A stretch of DNA of 5,591 bases from Devosia sp. GTDB taxonomy: Bacteria > Pseudomonadota > Alphaproteobacteria > Rhizobiales > Devosiaceae. The stretch's first letter is position 1, and each line of letters starts with the position of its first letter. The stretch covers positions 1 to 5,591 of the forward strand of contig JAEUMC010000370.1 in assembly GCA_016793415.1 (NCBI GenBank). Reading direction: 5' to 3'. Shown piece by piece: positions 4,769 through 5,591 of the stretch. A model generated the notes under the pieces. That model was given only the letters and a program-made list of their open reading frames with translations, searched no databases and was not told where the DNA came from. The position numbers and the translations under genes are program-made.

Positions 4769-5591
4769 TCAGAACTCGGGCTCGGCGCCGATCGAGTGAA
4801 TCGAGAGGTCGGCGCCGCGGCGCTGTTGTTCGTCGCTGAGGCGCACAGGTGCGACGCGGCTCGACAGCCAATAGAGCAGGTAGCCGGCAGCGAAGGCGTA
4901 GGCAGAGACGGCGAGGGAGCCAATGAGCTGGGTGAAGAACGATACCCCGCCCATGCCGCCCAGCGCTTCGAGCCCGAAAATGCCGGCAGCGATGCCGCCC
5001 CAGAGCCCGCAAAGGCCGTGCAGCGGCCAGACGCCGAGCACGTCGTCGACCTTCAGTTTTTCCTGGGTGAGGATGAAGCCCTTGACGACGATCACGCCGG
5101 CGACGGTGCCCACGGCGAGCGCCGCCAGCGGGTGGTAAAGGTCGGAGCCGGCGCAGACGGCGACGAGGCCGGCCAGCGCACCGTTATGGGTGAAGCCGGG
5201 GTCGTTCTTGCCCACCACCACAGCGGCGATAATGCCGCCGACCATGGCCAGCAGCGAGTTGATGGCGACGAGCCCCGAGACGCCGGCGACCGACTGGGCC
5301 GACATGACGTTGAAGCCGAACCAGCCGATGCACAGCAACCAGGTGCCGAGCGCCAGCCACGGGATCGACGACGGCGCAAAAGGCCGGCCGGTCGGGCCGT
5401 AGCGGCCGACGCGCGCCCCCATGCGCAGCACGGCGGCGAGCGCCAGCCAGCCACCCAGCGCATGCACCTGGATCGAGCCGGCGAAATCGTGGAAGCGGGC
5501 GCCAAAGGTGGCTTCGAGCCAGGCCTGGATTCCGTAGTTGGCGTTCCAGACGATGCCTTCGGAGAACGGGTAGATCAGCCCGACGATCACC
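4769..5591 (-). CDS. amt: Ammonium transporter, Amt family (N-terminal part beyond the edge)
   Basis: This is the C-terminal ~274 residues of an Amt/Mep/Rh channel, which conducts ammonia or ammonium through the inner membrane as a trimer. The frame stays open to the right edge. The first ~130-150 residues of a usual ~400-430 are missing, and the GTG near the edge (5590) is an internal valine. Numbering from that codon, both pore histidines are present: H43 in DFAGSIQVHALGGW and H191 in GVWPLHGLCGLWGG. Other family blocks are SSIPWLALGTWLLCIGWFGF (74-93), HNGALAGLVAVCAG (135-148) and KVDDVLGVWPLHG (180-192). The tail RRGADLSIHSIGAEPEF departs from the common EGLDLSEHGE-AY ending that contacts the PII protein GlnK. 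No glnK is visible on the downstream side. A 32-residue membrane peptide ORF follows in the same direction. Nitrogen control is expected from the family, but its promoter is outside the window. Confidence 0.95.
   Translation of the reverse strand, partial: VIVGLIYPFSEGIVWNANYGIQAWLEATFGARFHDFAGSIQVHALGGWLALAAVLRMGARVGRYGPTGRPFAPSSIPWLALGTWLLCIGWFGFNVMSAQSVAGVSGLVAINSLLAMVGGIIAAVVVGKNDPGFTHNGALAGLVAVCAGSDLYHPLAALAVGTVAGVIVVKGFILTQEKLKVDDVLGVWPLHGLCGLWGGIAAGIFGLEALGGMGGVSFFTQLIGSLAVSAYAFAAGYLLYWLSSRVAPVRLSDEQQRRGADLSIHSIGAEPEF

Noticed and set aside
4617..5012. 131-codon minus-strand frame that would fuse a long stretch to the 32-residue peptide
   Set aside because: Upstream of 4715 it is a shifted frame within the ammonium transporter. 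The ribosome-binding site at 4723-4728 supports the short product only.

Overview
The window is GC-rich DNA with strongly G/C-biased third codon positions. Its gene families (a FAS1-domain secreted protein, an MsnO8-type flavin monooxygenase, an Amt transporter ending in GADLSIH, an ABCB-type exporter) and a CTCCCCC-loop-GGGGGAG intergenic hairpin suggest an alphaproteobacterium. A Devosia-like member of the Hyphomicrobiales is my best guess, but it is a guess from style, not a phylogenetic result. The window looks chromosomal: I see no transposase, phage gene, tRNA, rRNA or CRISPR array.

Layout. The first ~50 bases probably hold the last 16 codons of a plus-strand gene, which converges on a minus-strand luciferase-like monooxygenase gene (119-1117) with a strong hairpin between them. 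A shared upstream region (1118-1286) carries a minus-strand promoter overlapped by a CATCG-N8-CGATG inverted repeat, and separates the monooxygenase from two plus-strand genes. These are a secreted FAS1 (fasciclin) protein (1287-1844), closed by a clear intrinsic terminator, and an integral-membrane methyltransferase of the isoprenylcysteine/phospholipid methyltransferase type (1945-2490). The methyltransferase converges on a large minus-strand ABC exporter (2500-4311), and a 14-bp perfect hairpin sits on the junction, overlapping the methyltransferase's last codons.

Right part. From 4312 to the right edge everything supported is on the minus strand. An ammonium transporter (4769 to beyond the edge) is followed, after a 12-bp perfect hairpin, by a 32-codon ORF encoding a one-helix membrane peptide (4617-4715). 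Next comes a leader-like stretch holding a 17-codon ORF with a very good Shine-Dalgarno sequence (4431-4484), then a hairpin followed by a T-rich tract, then the ABC exporter.

Most interesting point. Both short ORFs have their Shine-Dalgarno sequence in the 3' arm of a hairpin just upstream of the ATG. The second is followed by a terminator-like hairpin before the exporter gene. This looks like RNA-level control: possible attenuation of the exporter through a leader peptide, and gated translation of a small membrane protein co-transcribed with the ammonium transporter. Both are hypotheses from the sequence alone. The protein-coding genes themselves belong to ordinary families.
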